NCBI GenBank assembly: GCA_045580005.1
Contig: JAZNMZ010000012.1
Location: 1 to 64,000 of the forward strand
DNA length: 64,000 nucleotides
DNA from: UMGS1052 sp045580005
GTDB taxonomy: Bacteria > Bacillota > Clostridia > Oscillospirales > CAG-382
Reading direction: 5' to 3'
In this document: in pieces, positions 23,920 through 32,427 of the stretch
How positions within the stretch are numbered: the stretch's first letter is position 1
How the letters are laid out: every line of letters begins with the position of its first letter
The notes under the pieces: model-generated
Seen by the model: the letters and a program-made list of their open reading frames with translations, nothing else
What the model was told of the DNA's origin: nothing
Database searches by the model: none
Position numbers and translations under genes: made by a program

Positions 23920-24813
23920 ATGAACAGTTTAAGATCCAAAGCTTACGGCATTTTTTACATAATACTTGCAGCAGTATTCTGGGGAGTTTTCCCTGTGTTC
24001 AATCGTCTTTTGTACGCAAACGGCTTCACAGTTTTTGAGGCGTCGGCATATAGAGCCTTTTCAGCAGCACTTATATACCTTATATGGGGGGCGGCGTCGG
24101 GTGAATTTAAGAGTATAAAAATCAAAAGTCTGCCGTTTTTTGCATTTTACGGGCTGGTTTCGGTTTTTGGCACATTTTTATTTTATGCTCTTGCAATAAG
24201 AGAGCTGTCTGCCGCAATGGCAGCAATGCTTCTTTATACCGCTCCGTCTTTTGTGATAATCTTTTCGAGAATAATATATAAAGAAAAAATTACGCCGGTA
24301 AAGCTTGTCGCGCTCATTCTCACATTCTGCGGCTGCTTCCTTGTAATACGGGGCTATGACATATCGTCACTCAAGGTGAACGCACGCGGAATTTTCTACG
24401 GACTTATGTCGGGCATAAGCTACTCTATGCTCACTGTTGTGGGCAGATATTCACTCGCAAAATACTCGCGCCTGCAGAATACTTTCCTGCCGACAATATT
24501 TGCTTCACTCATTTTTATGGTGATATGTCCCCCACACACTCTTTCAGGTTTTTCGGGGATAAATATTATATACATACTTGCAACCGGAATTATAGGAACC
24601 GTCCTTCCGTACTTCTTCTACATGAAAGGACTTTCCATAGGGGTCGACGGCGGCAAGGCAAGCATACTTGCCAATATTGAGCCTATTGTTGCAACTGTGT
24701 GCGGAACTGTATTCTTCCAGGATTTTCTGGAAATTCCGCACCAGATTATAGGTATTGCGATTACACTCGCAGGCGCGATTTTGCCGATTATTGCAGACAA
24801 AAGCAAAGAATAA
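23920..24813 (+). CDS. EamA/DMT-superfamily transporter
   Basis: Integral membrane protein of 297 aa with about ten transmembrane helices in two EamA repeats (about 10-140 and 155-290). Family marks include AAVFWGVFPVFNRLL in helix 1 and the second repeat start GIFYGLMSGISYSMLTV. Members export amino acids or metabolites, or take up nucleotide sugars. Directly follows the aminotransferase gene (6-nt gap), which suggests export or import of an amino-acid-related compound (inference). Confidence 0.93.
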   Translation: MNSLRSKAYGIFYIILAAVFWGVFPVFNRLLYANGFTVFEASAYRAFSAALIYLIWGAASGEFKSIKIKSLPFFAFYGLVSVFGTFLFYALAIRELSAAMAAMLLYTAPSFVIIFSRIIYKEKITPVKLVALILTFCGCFLVIRGYDISSLKVNARGIFYGLMSGISYSMLTVVGRYSLAKYSRLQNTFLPTIFASLIFMVICPPHTLSGFSGINIIYILATGIIGTVLPYFFYMKGLSIGVDGGKASILANIEPIVATVCGTVFFQDFLEIPHQIIGIAITLAGAILPIIADKSKE

Positions 24814-24838
24814 ATTGCCTTTTTTGAAAGGAAAAAAT

Positions 24839-25636
24839 ATGAAATTTACTGTTTTATGCGACAACTACACAAAGCTCCAAAAGCCGCTCCTTGCAGAGCC
24901 GGGACTGAGCATGTACATTGAAGACGGAAACGAAAAGATTCTTTTCGACACAGGGTATTCTGATGTATTCCTAAAAAACGCAGCAGAGCTGTCTGTCAAC
25001 CTGCCGTCGGTTGATAAAATAGTAATCTCCCACGGTCACGACGACCATACGGGAGGTCTCAAGTATCTGTTCCGAAAGGTGCCTACAAAGCACATCGAGG
25101 TTTACGCCCATCCTGCGGCGTTCAGACCAAAAACAAAGGACGGCAGGAGCTTCGGCTCGCCGTATGGTACAGACGATCTCAAGTCGCGCTGTACTCTGCG
25201 CCTTTCAAAAGAACCTGTGAAGCTTTCCGAAAAGCTTACCTTTCTCGGCGAGATACCGACATACCCCGACCTTGAAAAGCGCACGCCGCTGGGCTTTTGC
25301 GAGGACAGTGCCGATATGCTTTATGACGACACGGCGCTCGTATACAACGGAAAAGACGGTCTTACAATTCTCACAGGCTGCTCACACAGCGGCATTACCA
25401 ACATCTGCGAGTACGCAAAGTATGTGACGGGAGTAAACAAAATTCACACTGTCGTCGGCGGTTTCCATATCACCGAGGCAGGTGACAAACTCGATATCGT
25501 GTGCAAATACTTTCAAAAAGAAAAGGTGGATATCCTTTACCCCTGCCACTGTACCTGCTTTGACGCAAAGTGTGGTCTGAGCGGAATTGCAAAGGTAGCC
25601 GAGGTCGGCTCGGGCTTCTCCGGAGAAATCGAATAA
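24839..25636 (+). CDS. Metallo-beta-lactamase-fold hydrolase
   Basis: Protein of 265 aa of the MBL fold group often annotated as 7,8-dihydropterin-6-methyl-4-(ribofuranosyl)aminobenzene 5'-phosphate synthase-like. The metal motif SHGHDDHTGG lies near residue 64, with further ligands in GCSHSGITN and GGFH and the final PCHCT. The ATG at 24839 has a GAAAGGA site; an in-frame upstream start inside the transporter gene was rejected. Ends at a strong terminator. Substrate unknown. Confidence 0.9.
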   Translation: MKFTVLCDNYTKLQKPLLAEPGLSMYIEDGNEKILFDTGYSDVFLKNAAELSVNLPSVDKIVISHGHDDHTGGLKYLFRKVPTKHIEVYAHPAAFRPKTKDGRSFGSPYGTDDLKSRCTLRLSKEPVKLSEKLTFLGEIPTYPDLEKRTPLGFCEDSADMLYDDTALVYNGKDGLTILTGCSHSGITNICEYAKYVTGVNKIHTVVGGFHITEAGDKLDIVCKYFQKEKVDILYPCHCTCFDAKCGLSGIAKVAEVGSGFSGEIE

Positions 25637-25643
25637 AAACAAT

Positions 25644-25674
25644 AAAAAGTGGCTGTAAAACAGCCACTTTTTTA
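25644..25674 (+). terminator. Bidirectional terminator between convergent genes
   Basis: AAAAAGTGGCTG (25644-25655) pairs with CAGCCACTTTTT (25661-25672), 5-nt loop. It overlaps the stop codon of the minus-strand GNAT gene. Confidence 0.9.
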
Positions 25675-26262
25675 GTTTGTTTTTTCAAAAAATTCCTTTG
25701 CGGTGATTTTGTATTCGACAACAGTTTTGTACTCGCCCTTGATGAAAAGAGAGTTTTTGTATGTATCGACATAGGTCATATTCATCTTCTGCATTACGCG
25801 CTCGGAAGCGTCGTTGCCCTGCAGAAACCTTGCGCATATACTCTCAAGGTCAAAAACCACAAAGCCGAACTTCATCACAGCACGCGCCGCCTCACAGGCA
25901 ATTCCCATCCCATGATATCCTGGCGCAATGACATAGCCTATCTCAGCGGTATGCATATTATAATCAAACGAAGTAAATCCGCAGGTGCCTATGAACTTGG
26001 AATTTTCCTTATATTCTATTCCAAAATCCCAGAAAGCTCCCTGTGCGTACTTTTTTTCCACAAGCTTGAGGTAACGGAATGTCTCCTGCTCACTCTTGTG
26101 CGGTGCCCAGGTGAGATATTTTGTCACATCGGCATCCTTCGAATACTCGTACATATCCGAGGAATCTGCAACAGTAATTCTTCTCAGAATAAGCCTTTCG
26201 GTCTCAATTGTCGGAATGTTGCGAAAAACTTCTTTTACTCTTTTGTCGGTAAGATAGTGCAT
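25672..26262 (-). CDS. GNAT N-acetyltransferase (RimJ/RimL type)
   Basis: Acetyltransferase of 196 aa. The N-terminal ETERLILRRITVADSSDMY is the RimJ/RimL-like beginning, and the acetyl-CoA site appears as IGYVIAPGYHGMGIACEAAR. Members acetylate protein N-termini or small molecules; the substrate is unknown. The ATG at 26262 lies 8 nt after the preceding isomerase stop; a longer form starting at 26376 lies inside that gene and is rejected. Last gene of the yfbR-isomerase-GNAT unit. Confidence 0.9.
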   Translation of the reverse strand: MHYLTDKRVKEVFRNIPTIETERLILRRITVADSSDMYEYSKDADVTKYLTWAPHKSEQETFRYLKLVEKKYAQGAFWDFGIEYKENSKFIGTCGFTSFDYNMHTAEIGYVIAPGYHGMGIACEAARAVMKFGFVVFDLESICARFLQGNDASERVMQKMNMTYVDTYKNSLFIKGEYKTVVEYKITAKEFFEKTN

Positions 26263-26270
26263 AGATATTA

Positions 26271-27125
26271 TCAGATACCCAGCTTCTGCTTCTTTTCCAC
26301 AAGGAATGAGTAAGCTTTCTTTATATCGCCGATAGGATCGTCGCCAACCTCGCGCTCGATTGTGAGGAAGCCGCAAAAGCCGATTCTGTCAAGCGCTCTA
26401 AGATAGTTTTCCCAGTCAACCTGGCCTGTGCCAAGAGGAACCTCTTCAAAAGCATTTGATGTGGGGATGTTGTCAAGGTCAACTATTTTGTAAACCTGGA
26501 GAGGGTTGCATTCGCCGAGCTTTACGCCGTCTTTTGCGTGAGTGTGAACGATGTATGGAGCAAGGTTATCGACAGCCTTTACGGGATCGTCGCCTGTTAC
26601 CATAACAAGGTTTGCGGGGTCAAGGTTAACCGCAACGCCGGTAGAACCAAGAGTATCAAGGAATGCGCGGAGAGTCTTTGATGTTTCGGGGCCTGTTTCA
26701 ATTGCAAAGTGAGAGCCCATATCATCTGCAAACCTTGCAAGCTCAAAGCAAGCCTCCTGCATAATCTTGTATCTTTCTTCTTTCTTATCTTCGGGAACAA
26801 CACCGATGTGTGTTGTAACAATATCTGTGCCAAGTTCTTTTGCAAGCTCGAGAATTCTCTTGGATTTTTCGATAAGTTCGGGGTTAAGCTCCTTGTTGCC
26901 GAAGCCTCTGCCGAGGTCACCGCAGATAGCGGAGAATACAAGACCGTTTGCATCCATCATCGAAAGAAGCTCTTTCTTCTTGTCTGCTGTCATGTTTTCG
27001 GGAGCATGGTCTCCTGTAGTGCAGTACATCTGGATACCCTGTACACCGATTTCTTTTGCCACTTCAATAGCTTCTCTGTCTGGAAGCTTAAATGATTCGA
27101 GCATTGCGCCGATTTTGAGTGCCAT
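26271..27125 (-). CDS. Sugar phosphate isomerase/epimerase (AP endonuclease family 2 fold)
   Basis: Xylose-isomerase-like TIM-barrel protein of 284 aa. Metal-binding positions are suggested by the conserved AIETGPET, VNLDPANL, HTHAKDG and the late EVPLGTGQVDW segment and TIEREVG, which are typical of IolE/IolH- and YcjR-like epimerases. Substrate cannot be told from sequence. It lies 29 nt after the HD nucleotidase gene. Base use shows many GCT/GTT codons like the strongly expressed genes of this window. Confidence 0.92.
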   Translation of the reverse strand: MALKIGAMLESFKLPDREAIEVAKEIGVQGIQMYCTTGDHAPENMTADKKKELLSMMDANGLVFSAICGDLGRGFGNKELNPELIEKSKRILELAKELGTDIVTTHIGVVPEDKKEERYKIMQEACFELARFADDMGSHFAIETGPETSKTLRAFLDTLGSTGVAVNLDPANLVMVTGDDPVKAVDNLAPYIVHTHAKDGVKLGECNPLQVYKIVDLDNIPTSNAFEEVPLGTGQVDWENYLRALDRIGFCGFLTIEREVGDDPIGDIKKAYSFLVEKKQKLGI

Positions 27126-27154
27126 AGTGTTTTCTCGCTTTCTTAATATATTTT

Positions 27155-27730
27155 TTAAAGTTCATCAAGTGTTAACTTAAACGCAGGAATCATATTCTCA
27201 ACAAAATATTTTACCTCGGGCAAATCTATCTTCTCGATAACCTCAAGAGTCGAAGAAAGCGCCTTTGAAAATTCGGCGTTTCCGTCCTTTACCTCCTCAA
27301 TACATTTGATAAGTGCCGAGAGCTTATCTGCACTTTTTATCAAGAGCTTTGTCTGCTCGTCGCACTCACAGTTAATAACAGCTTCGTACTCCTCCGCAAG
27401 CTCATGCGGAAGCTTTGACAAAAGCGTGCGGCAGGCGTTGCTTTCCACCTGCTTGTAGCTGTTTTTGATATCGTCGTTAAAATACTTGACAGGTGTCGGA
27501 AGATCGCCTGTTATAATCTCTGATATGTCGTGGTAAAGCGCAAGAGTTGCAATCTTATCGCAGTCGTAGCTCTTGCCGAAAAGCTTGTTTCCGATAACAG
27601 CAAGCGCATGGGCAATCATTGCAGTTTCCGCGCAGTGCTCGGTGAGGGTCTCGTTGCGCGAGTTCTTCATCAATCCCCAGCGGTTTATATATTTCATTCT
27701 AAAAGCAAGTGCAAAAAATGACGAACCCAT
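27155..27730 (-). CDS. YfbR-like HD-domain 5'-nucleotidase
   Basis: HD-domain phosphohydrolase of 191 aa, most like YfbR, a dNMP 5'-nucleotidase. The metal-binding His of TEHCAETAMIAHAL (near residue 31) and the HD pair in LYHDISEIITGDLPTPVK (near residue 68) are present, as is the late KSADKLSALIKCIEE with the second Asp. The ATG has a GAGGTGAAG site. It starts the three-gene minus-strand unit and is driven by the promoter at 27758-27786. Confidence 0.92.
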   Translation of the reverse strand: MGSSFFALAFRMKYINRWGLMKNSRNETLTEHCAETAMIAHALAVIGNKLFGKSYDCDKIATLALYHDISEIITGDLPTPVKYFNDDIKNSYKQVESNACRTLLSKLPHELAEEYEAVINCECDEQTKLLIKSADKLSALIKCIEEVKDGNAEFSKALSSTLEVIEKIDLPEVKYFVENMIPAFKLTLDEL

Positions 27731-27757
27731 ACTTCACCTCGTAAAATTATTACCCTG

Positions 27758-27786
27758 ATTATATCATATTTTAAGACATAAGTAAA
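27758..27786 (-). promoter_or_regulatory. Promoter for the yfbR-like unit
   Basis: On minus, TTTACT (27786-27781), 17-bp spacer, TATAAT (27763-27758) with an upstream TG (extended -10). Back to back with the metK promoter. Confidence 0.8.
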
Positions 27787-27858
27787 TACTTTCGATAAAA
27801 AAAGCTAAGTATTGGCCAAATTCTGCTAAATACAAAAAGGCGAATTTTAAAGTATGTA

Positions 27859-27888
27859 TTGACAAAATACTCCCTTTTATGATATTAT
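27859..27888 (+). promoter_or_regulatory. Promoter for metK
   Basis: TTGACA at 27859-27864 and TATTAT at 27883-27888, spacer 18 bp. Transcription would start just before the SAM-I aptamer. Confidence 0.85.
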
Positions 27889-27910
27889 ATTAGCGTAACA
27901 AAAAATAAAT

Positions 27911-28053
27911 CTTATCAAGAGTGGCTGAGGGGACAGGACCAACGAAGCCCGGCAACCTGTAAATTACTGTTACAAGGTGCTACTTCCTGCAGGGCGCAAG
28001 CTCTGAAAGATGAGAGATTATCTTCCCCTATCCTCTTACAAGAGGATTTTTTT
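27911..28053 (+). promoter_or_regulatory. SAM-I (S-box) riboswitch with terminator
   Basis: Aptamer at about 27911-28018: CTTATCAAGAG opens P1, GAAGCCCGGCAACC forms the conserved P2/kink-turn side, GGTGCTACTTCCTGC the P3/J3-4 region, and GATGAGAG closes P1. The expression platform is the terminator TCCTCT / AGAGGA (28031-28046) with seven T to 28053. Members of this class turn off transcription when S-adenosylmethionine is abundant. It precedes metK by about 30 nt, so the enzyme making SAM is feedback-controlled. It explains most of the 352-bp gap. Confidence 0.95.
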
Positions 28054-28082
28054 ATGCCCTAAAAGGAAAGGAACAACAAATT

Positions 28083-29270
28083 ATGGAAAGAATACTCTTT
28101 ACCTCAGAATCGGTAACAGAAGGCCATCCCGACAAAATGTGCGACAGCATTTCAGACTCTATACTCGACGCAATTCTCGCACAGGATCCTATGGCAAGAG
28201 TTGCCTGCGAAACAGCGACTACAACAGGTCTTGTGGTAATCATGGGAGAAATCACAACAACCGCAAGCGTTGATTTTCAGTCGATAGTAAGAGATACAAT
28301 AAAAGAGATAGGCTACGACAGAGCAAAATTCGGTTTTGACTGTGATACCTGCGCAGTTATCAGTTCTGTGCATGAGCAGTCGCCCGACATAGCCCTCGGC
28401 GTTGACAAATCTCTTGAGGCGAAAAACGGCGACACAGACAAGTACGACACAGGCGCCGGCGACCAGGGTATGGTTTTTGGCTATGCCTGCGACGAAACGC
28501 CAGAGCTTATGCCTCTCCCCATTTCGCTCGCTCACAAGCTCGCAAAAAAGCTCACAGAAGTACGCAAGAACGGACCTCTCGACTATCTCCGTCCCGATGG
28601 CAAAACACAGGTTACGGTAGAATATATCGACGGCAAACCGCATAGAGTTGACACTGTAGTAGTATCCTCGCAGCACGCACCCGAGGTTTCTCTCGAAAAG
28701 ATAAGAGAGGATATCATAGATAATGTAATCGCAAAAACTTTACCAAGCGAGCTTTATGATGAAAACACAAAGATTTTTGTAAACCCGACCGGCAGATTCA
28801 TTATAGGCGGTCCCCAGGGCGACTCGGGACTCACAGGAAGAAAGATTATCGTTGATACATACGGCGGATATGCAAGACACGGCGGCGGAGCTTTTTCGGG
28901 AAAGGACCCGACAAAGGTTGACAGAAGTGCAGCTTACGCCGCAAGATATGTTGCAAAGAATGTGGTTGCCGCAGGACTTGCTTCAAAGTGCGAGGTGCAG
29001 ATTGCCTATGCCATCGGCGTAGCGCGCCCTGTATCTGTTATGGTTGACACTTTCGGCACAGGCAAATGCAGCGACGAACTCCTCGGCAAGGCTGTGTCGC
29101 AGGTATTCGATCTGCGTCCTGCCGCTATTATCGAAACGCTCGAGCTGCGCAAGCCTATTTACAAAAAGCTTGCCGCATATGGACACCTCGGCAGAGAGGA
29201 GCTCGGCGTTGCCTGGGAAAAGACAGACAAGACAGCCGCACTCAAAGCCGCGATAGACAAGCTTATGTAA
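28083..29270 (+). CDS. metK: S-adenosylmethionine synthetase
   Basis: Makes SAM from methionine and ATP. The 395-aa protein carries the classic start FTSESVTEGHPDKMCD, the hexapeptide-like GAGDQG with the flexible loop, and the GGGAFSGKDPTKVDRSAAY phosphate-binding motif. The ATG follows an AAGGAAAGGAA-type site. It is under the SAM-I riboswitch. No clear terminator is visible after it. Confidence 0.98.
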   Translation: MERILFTSESVTEGHPDKMCDSISDSILDAILAQDPMARVACETATTTGLVVIMGEITTTASVDFQSIVRDTIKEIGYDRAKFGFDCDTCAVISSVHEQSPDIALGVDKSLEAKNGDTDKYDTGAGDQGMVFGYACDETPELMPLPISLAHKLAKKLTEVRKNGPLDYLRPDGKTQVTVEYIDGKPHRVDTVVVSSQHAPEVSLEKIREDIIDNVIAKTLPSELYDENTKIFVNPTGRFIIGGPQGDSGLTGRKIIVDTYGGYARHGGGAFSGKDPTKVDRSAAYAARYVAKNVVAAGLASKCEVQIAYAIGVARPVSVMVDTFGTGKCSDELLGKAVSQVFDLRPAAIIETLELRKPIYKKLAAYGHLGREELGVAWEKTDKTAALKAAIDKLM

Positions 29271-29536
29271 TTACATCTGCAACAAAAAAACAAACTTGAT
29301 TTCGAGATTGTTAATTTTGTTTGCGGAGGCCGAAAAAATCTAAAAAAGCCAGTAAAATAGCACCGAAAAGTTCTAAAATCTTAAAATACAGCTCTTTTTT
29401 GTGCAACATTGCCAAAAGTCGGCGCGAAATTTTGGGGATTTACGCTCTTTCTTTTTTCAGATAATTTTGGTATTATAATATGTGTTAGAGAATAATGCAT
29501 TTTCATGCGCAAAGCTGAATACTTAGGAGGTAAATA
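29271..29536 (+). other. Intergenic region metK-ugpC
   Basis: An A/T-rich 266-bp stretch. It holds only an imperfect inverted repeat near 29290-29325 and a -10 box at 29474-29479. No reading frame or conserved RNA was recognised. Confidence 0.5.
29451..29479 (+). promoter_or_regulatory. Promoter for the sugar-ABC ATPase gene
   Basis: Consensus TATAAT at 29474-29479. The -35 (CTTTTT at 29451) is poor. The sequence between them resembles the murA and ferredoxin promoters. Confidence 0.5.
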
Positions 29537-30652
29537 ATGGCAAGCGTATCATTAAAGCACATTTACAAGAAGTATCCGGGCGGAGTTACAGCCGTTTCCG
29601 ATTTTTGTCTTGAAATCAAGGACAAGGAATTTATCATCCTCGTTGGTCCTTCCGGTTGCGGTAAGTCAACAACACTCCGTATGATCTCCGGTCTTGAAGA
29701 AATTTCCGAGGGCGAGCTCTACATAGGTGAAAGACTCGTTAACGATGTAGCTCCTAAAGACAGAGACATCTCCATGGTGTTCCAGAACTACGCGCTTTAT
29801 CCTCATATGACAGTATATGAAAACATGGCTTTCGGACTTAAGCTCCGCAAGACACCTAAAGAAGAAATCAAGAGAAGAGTTGAAGAAGCTGCTCGTATTC
29901 TTGACATCAAGCACCTGCTTGACAGAAAGCCCAAGGCTCTGTCCGGCGGTCAGCGTCAGAGAGTTGCTCTCGGCCGTGCTATCGTTCGTGAGCCTAAGGT
30001 ATTCCTCCTTGACGAGCCTCTGTCAAATCTCGACGCTAAGCTCCGTGCTTCGATGAGAACTGAGCTTACAAAGCTCCACAAGAGACTCGGCACAACATTT
30101 ATCTATGTAACACACGACCAGGTAGAGGCTATGACAATGGCGTCCAGAATCGTTGTTATGAAGGACGGTATCATCCAGCAGGTTGACTCTCCTCAGAAGC
30201 TTTATGACGAGCCTGTTAACCTCTTTGTTGCAGGATTTATCGGCACACCTCAGATGAACTTTGTTAACGCTAATCTTCAGAAGAAGGGCGACGGACTTTA
30301 CATATGCTTCGGCAGCTGCGAATTCAAGCTTCCTGCTGAAAAGGCTGCTAACGAAGAGCTTCAGGAATATATCGGCAAGGATGTTATCCTCGGTATCAGA
30401 CCTGAGAACATTCACGACGAGCCTATGTACCTGTCTTCCCTTTCCGAGTGGGTTACAGAAGCATCTGTTGATGTTACTGAGCTTATGGGTGCAAACATCC
30501 ACCTTTACCTCAATGTTGAAGACGCTGCAAGCCTTGTTGCCACTGTTTCTTCCCGTTCACAGGCTAAGAGCGGCGACACAATCAAGATTGCTCTTGATAT
30601 CGCAAGAGCACACATCTTTGACAAGGATACAGAAAAGTGCATCGTTCACTAA
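29537..30652 (+). CDS. Sugar ABC transporter ATP-binding protein (UgpC/MsmK type)
   Basis: ATPase of 371 aa that powers carbohydrate ABC importers. Walker A GPSGCGKST near residue 38, the Q-loop, signature LSGGQRQRVALGRA, Walker B VFLLDEPLSNLDAKLR and the switch His in THDQVEAM are intact, followed by the C-terminal TOBE/OB regulatory domain. No permease or binding-protein gene is nearby, so it is probably a shared ATPase serving several importers, as MsmK/MsmX do. The ribosome binding site is TAGGAGG. Codon choice (many CTC, GTT, GCT) suggests strong expression. Confidence 0.95.
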   Translation: MASVSLKHIYKKYPGGVTAVSDFCLEIKDKEFIILVGPSGCGKSTTLRMISGLEEISEGELYIGERLVNDVAPKDRDISMVFQNYALYPHMTVYENMAFGLKLRKTPKEEIKRRVEEAARILDIKHLLDRKPKALSGGQRQRVALGRAIVREPKVFLLDEPLSNLDAKLRASMRTELTKLHKRLGTTFIYVTHDQVEAMTMASRIVVMKDGIIQQVDSPQKLYDEPVNLFVAGFIGTPQMNFVNANLQKKGDGLYICFGSCEFKLPAEKAANEELQEYIGKDVILGIRPENIHDEPMYLSSLSEWVTEASVDVTELMGANIHLYLNVEDAASLVATVSSRSQAKSGDTIKIALDIARAHIFDKDTEKCIVH

Positions 30653-30673
30653 TCCTATAAAAAATATATTAAA

Positions 30674-30702
30674 GCCCACCTGCCATGCAGGTGGACTTTT
30701 TT
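30674..30702 (+). terminator. Terminator after the sugar-ABC ATPase gene
   Basis: CCACCTGC (30676-30683) pairs with GCAGGTGG (30687-30694), 3-nt loop, followed by a T run. Confidence 0.88.
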
Positions 30703-30706
30703 GTTG

Positions 30707-31570
30707 TCATCTCGCGTGCTTGACTCTCGCGTATCCGCAGGTGCGGCAGAGCTTCTCACAGGGCTTGTGCTTTGTAAAGCTGTCGTACAGTGCTCTCGCA
30801 CGGGGCGTGGACACTATCTCCTCAAGAGAGCTGTTATATATATTTCCAAGCGGTATACTTCCGTCTGCGTCGAGGCAGCAGGGCACAACCGTGCCGTCGC
30901 ACAGTATTCCAACCTGAGAGCGCAGTCCGTAGCAGAATATCTCGTCATCGCTTTCGGCAAGCTCCTTGTCGGGCCACTCAAAGCTCACGCCATATTCAAG
31001 ATATACCTCGTCCGTGCCCTTGGGTGAGCTATTCAGCTTGTAGCCACTGCGCGTCTTTATCCACTCTGTGGGGAAATGCTCTCTTATAATACCGAGTACC
31101 TTATTGTTGAATTCGTTTTCTTTCCCGTTTTCATTCCACAGCCTCAGAGCGCAGATAACGCCCGCAGACTGACATTGTTTGGCAAAGTCACAACACTCGC
31201 CTATGTAGTCCTCAAGACTTTTGCTGTTCTCGTTTGACTCAAACGAGTGCAGAGATATACTTACCTTGTGAAAATTATGAAGTATTCCCTGTCCCCTTTG
31301 CTTGCAGAGCGTGCCATTTGTAGTGAGCATGACCTTGAAGCCAAGCTCTTTTGCATAAGCTGAAATCCTTTCAATCTCAGGGTGCAAAAGCGGCTCGCCC
31401 AGAAGATGCAGGTATAAAAACTCGCACTTGCCGCGCAGCTTGTCTGCAACTGTCGCAAAATCCTCAAAGGATATAAACTTCTTTTCTCTTTTTGTCCCGT
31501 GACAGAAAGAGCAGTTGAGATTGCAGACATTTGTTATTTCAAAATAAATTTTCGAAAACAGCTTACTCAT
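30707..31570 (-). CDS. Radical SAM/SPASM domain protein
   Basis: Radical SAM protein of 287 aa. The cluster motif CNLNCSFC is near residue 16, LHLLGEPLLHPEI forms the SAM-binding GGEP-like motif, and a C-terminal SPASM-type cysteine set appears as CYGLRSQVGILCDGTVVPCC and CEKLCRTCGYAR. SPASM proteins modify peptides or proteins or mature enzymes; the substrate is unknown. The ATG at 31570 has a GAGGG site; a start at 31633 would overlap the preceding gene by ATGA. It is the second gene after the PduB-like shell protein. No small precursor peptide gene was seen beside it. Confidence 0.88.
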   Translation of the reverse strand: MSKLFSKIYFEITNVCNLNCSFCHGTKREKKFISFEDFATVADKLRGKCEFLYLHLLGEPLLHPEIERISAYAKELGFKVMLTTNGTLCKQRGQGILHNFHKVSISLHSFESNENSKSLEDYIGECCDFAKQCQSAGVICALRLWNENGKENEFNNKVLGIIREHFPTEWIKTRSGYKLNSSPKGTDEVYLEYGVSFEWPDKELAESDDEIFCYGLRSQVGILCDGTVVPCCLDADGSIPLGNIYNSSLEEIVSTPRARALYDSFTKHKPCEKLCRTCGYARVKHAR

Positions 31571-31629
31571 ATAACCCTCAAAATTAATGCCGCTCGGACT
31601 ACGGGCGGCAAATTTATTTTGTATAAAAC

Positions 31630-32346
31630 TCATTTTATATATGGCACATTCGGTGATTTTGGGACACTCCCGAGAGATGTCAGAAGCTCCATACCAAGCT
31701 GCCTTGCGTAGATGACTGTGTTCTTCACATCAGATGTTTCTCCCGTGAAATAGACAATAACCTCGTTGGAATGGCTCGTGCCGTGTGACGGTGACATATA
31801 TCCGAGCAGCTTTACTCCCGAAAACTTAAGTGCCTTGTCAGCGAGCAAAAGTCCTATTGCAGCAGGAGACGCCGCAACAAAGCCGAACGCCTTTCCCTCT
31901 GGTGCACCGAAAGCGGCAGCAAGCGCCGAGCTGCTGCTTGAGGAAAAAGCAAACTCGAGATGCCCCGCGTCGCTGATATAGACCTCGCCTGCATTCTTCT
32001 CAACATTTTCAAGAGCTATCTCGACAGCTCTGCGTGTGTCAGACACACTCCTGCCGCCGAGCACAATATAGTTGCCGTGACCGCCCCAGCCCTTTGTGTC
32101 GCGGGGGAGCTCGATTGACACGACAGTAGCATTTGTCATCTTGACAGCCTCGTCGGCTGCAAGTATCTGTCCTGCAGCACCTGTACGCGATGAGATAACG
32201 CCGAGAGAAACTATTCCCTCAGGCAGCTTCATTGCGCGTGCGAGCTCTTTTTCTACCGAAGGGATAACCATGCCGATAGTGTCAAGCAGTGTGCAGCCGA
32301 CAAACTCGCTCTGCGAGCACTTGCCGAAAAGATTGCTGTCAATCAT
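31630..32346 (-). CDS. PduB/EutL-like bacterial microcompartment shell protein
   Basis: Tandem BMC-domain shell protein of 238 aa (pseudohexameric trimer, BMC-T class), closest by eye to PduB. The segment SSRTGAAGQILAADEAVK, then TVVSIELPRDTKGWGGHG, GHLEF, FGAPEGKAFGFV and SSPSHGTSHSN-like SPSHGTSHSNEVIV follow PduB order closely, and LGSVPKSP matches the PduB end. No other shell or enzyme gene of a microcompartment lies in the window, so it is an orphan here. The ATG has an AGGAGGG site. It lies between typA and a radical SAM gene. Confidence 0.92.
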   Translation of the reverse strand: MIDSNLFGKCSQSEFVGCTLLDTIGMVIPSVEKELARAMKLPEGIVSLGVISSRTGAAGQILAADEAVKMTNATVVSIELPRDTKGWGGHGNYIVLGGRSVSDTRRAVEIALENVEKNAGEVYISDAGHLEFAFSSSSSSALAAAFGAPEGKAFGFVAASPAAIGLLLADKALKFSGVKLLGYMSPSHGTSHSNEVIVYFTGETSDVKNTVIYARQLGMELLTSLGSVPKSPNVPYIK

Positions 32347-32360
32347 ATTCTATCCCTCCT

Positions 32361-32390
32361 CAAAAAAATAAGTGCAGTTAATCACTGCAC
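32361..32390 (-). terminator. Terminator between typA and the PduB-like gene
   Basis: On minus, GTGCAGT (32390-32384) pairs with ACTGCAC (32378-32372), 5-nt loop, then TTATTTTTTTG. It lies immediately downstream of a promoter-like sequence. Confidence 0.8.
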
Positions 32391-32392
32391 CT

Positions 32393-32421
32393 ATTTTACC
32401 ATATTATTTTTGTTTTGTAAA
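32393..32421 (-). promoter_or_regulatory. Candidate promoter for the PduB-like gene
   Basis: On minus, TTTACA (32421-32416), 17-bp spacer, TAAAAT (32398-32393). The transcript would begin with the hairpin at 32372-32390, so the promoter and the typA terminator abut. Confidence 0.55.
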
Positions 32422-32427
32422 GTATTT

